Source of the DNA: Actinomycetes bacterium
GTDB taxonomy: Bacteria > Actinomycetota > Acidimicrobiia > Acidimicrobiales > UBA8190
Reading direction: 5' to 3'
NCBI GenBank assembly: GCA_021798135.1
Contig: JAJZYI010000065.1
Span: 1 to 12,866, forward strand
Length of the DNA stretch: 12,866 nucleotides
How positions within the stretch are numbered: position 1 is the first letter of the stretch; each line of letters starts with the position of its first letter. Of this stretch, positions 12,841 to 12,866 are shown in pieces. The position numbers and the translations under genes were made by a program. The notes under the pieces are model-generated. The model did no database searches. It saw nothing but the letters and a program-made list of their open reading frames with translations, and had not been told where the DNA came from.

Positions 12841-12866
12841 GGCGAACGTCAGCCCGGTCGGCAGGG

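Overview
The window is very GC-rich, with strong G/C third-position bias, many GTG starts and four-base gene overlaps. Its gene types point to the Actinomycetota: an MMPL exporter beside an Acg-type nitroreductase, an EtfD-like membrane iron-sulfur oxidoreductase, amtB-glnK behind a GlnR-type operator, and a HAIR-type heat-shock operator. I cannot place it below phylum.

Region 1 (1-4580, + strand) is a tightly coupled operon: the C-terminal end of an unrecognised protein, an MMPL/RND-family transporter, an Acg-family FMN oxidoreductase and an NAD(P)-binding epimerase-type protein. All three junctions are four-base GTGA overlaps. The set looks like redox tailoring plus export of a hydrophobic molecule; the substrate is unknown. 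A possible deacetylase-like remnant follows (4581-4718).

Region 2 (4791-7082) looks like a small, decayed integrative element. An intact tRNA-Gly(CCC) lies at 7012-7082 on the minus strand. A 45-base copy of its 3' part (41 of 45 identical), running from the anticodon loop past the 3' end, lies 2217 bases away at 4791-4835 in the same orientation. Between the copies, base use is visibly less GC-extreme. This stretch carries an AbiEii-type nucleotidyltransferase toxin with an 80-residue partner, a scrap of IS3-family transposase, a small ORF next to the scrap and an apparently decayed minus-strand ORF. No integrase is visible.

Region 3 (7255-11557, + strand) is core metabolism. It starts with an EtfD/HdrD-like fusion of a membrane cytochrome-b-like domain and an iron-sulfur domain. 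The amtB (ammonium channel) and glnK (P-II) pair follows. The amtB upstream region has four half-sites at exact 11-base spacing matching a GlnR box, so the pair is probably switched on by nitrogen limitation. A strong hairpin (11627-11665) follows glnK.

Region 4 (11772-12866) has an 18-base tandem repeat, then gpmA (phosphoglycerate mutase) on the minus strand, convergent with glnK. The window ends in a forward promoter (extended -10) overlapping a HAIR-like inverted repeat, so the next gene to the right, outside the window, is probably a chaperone or protease under HspR.
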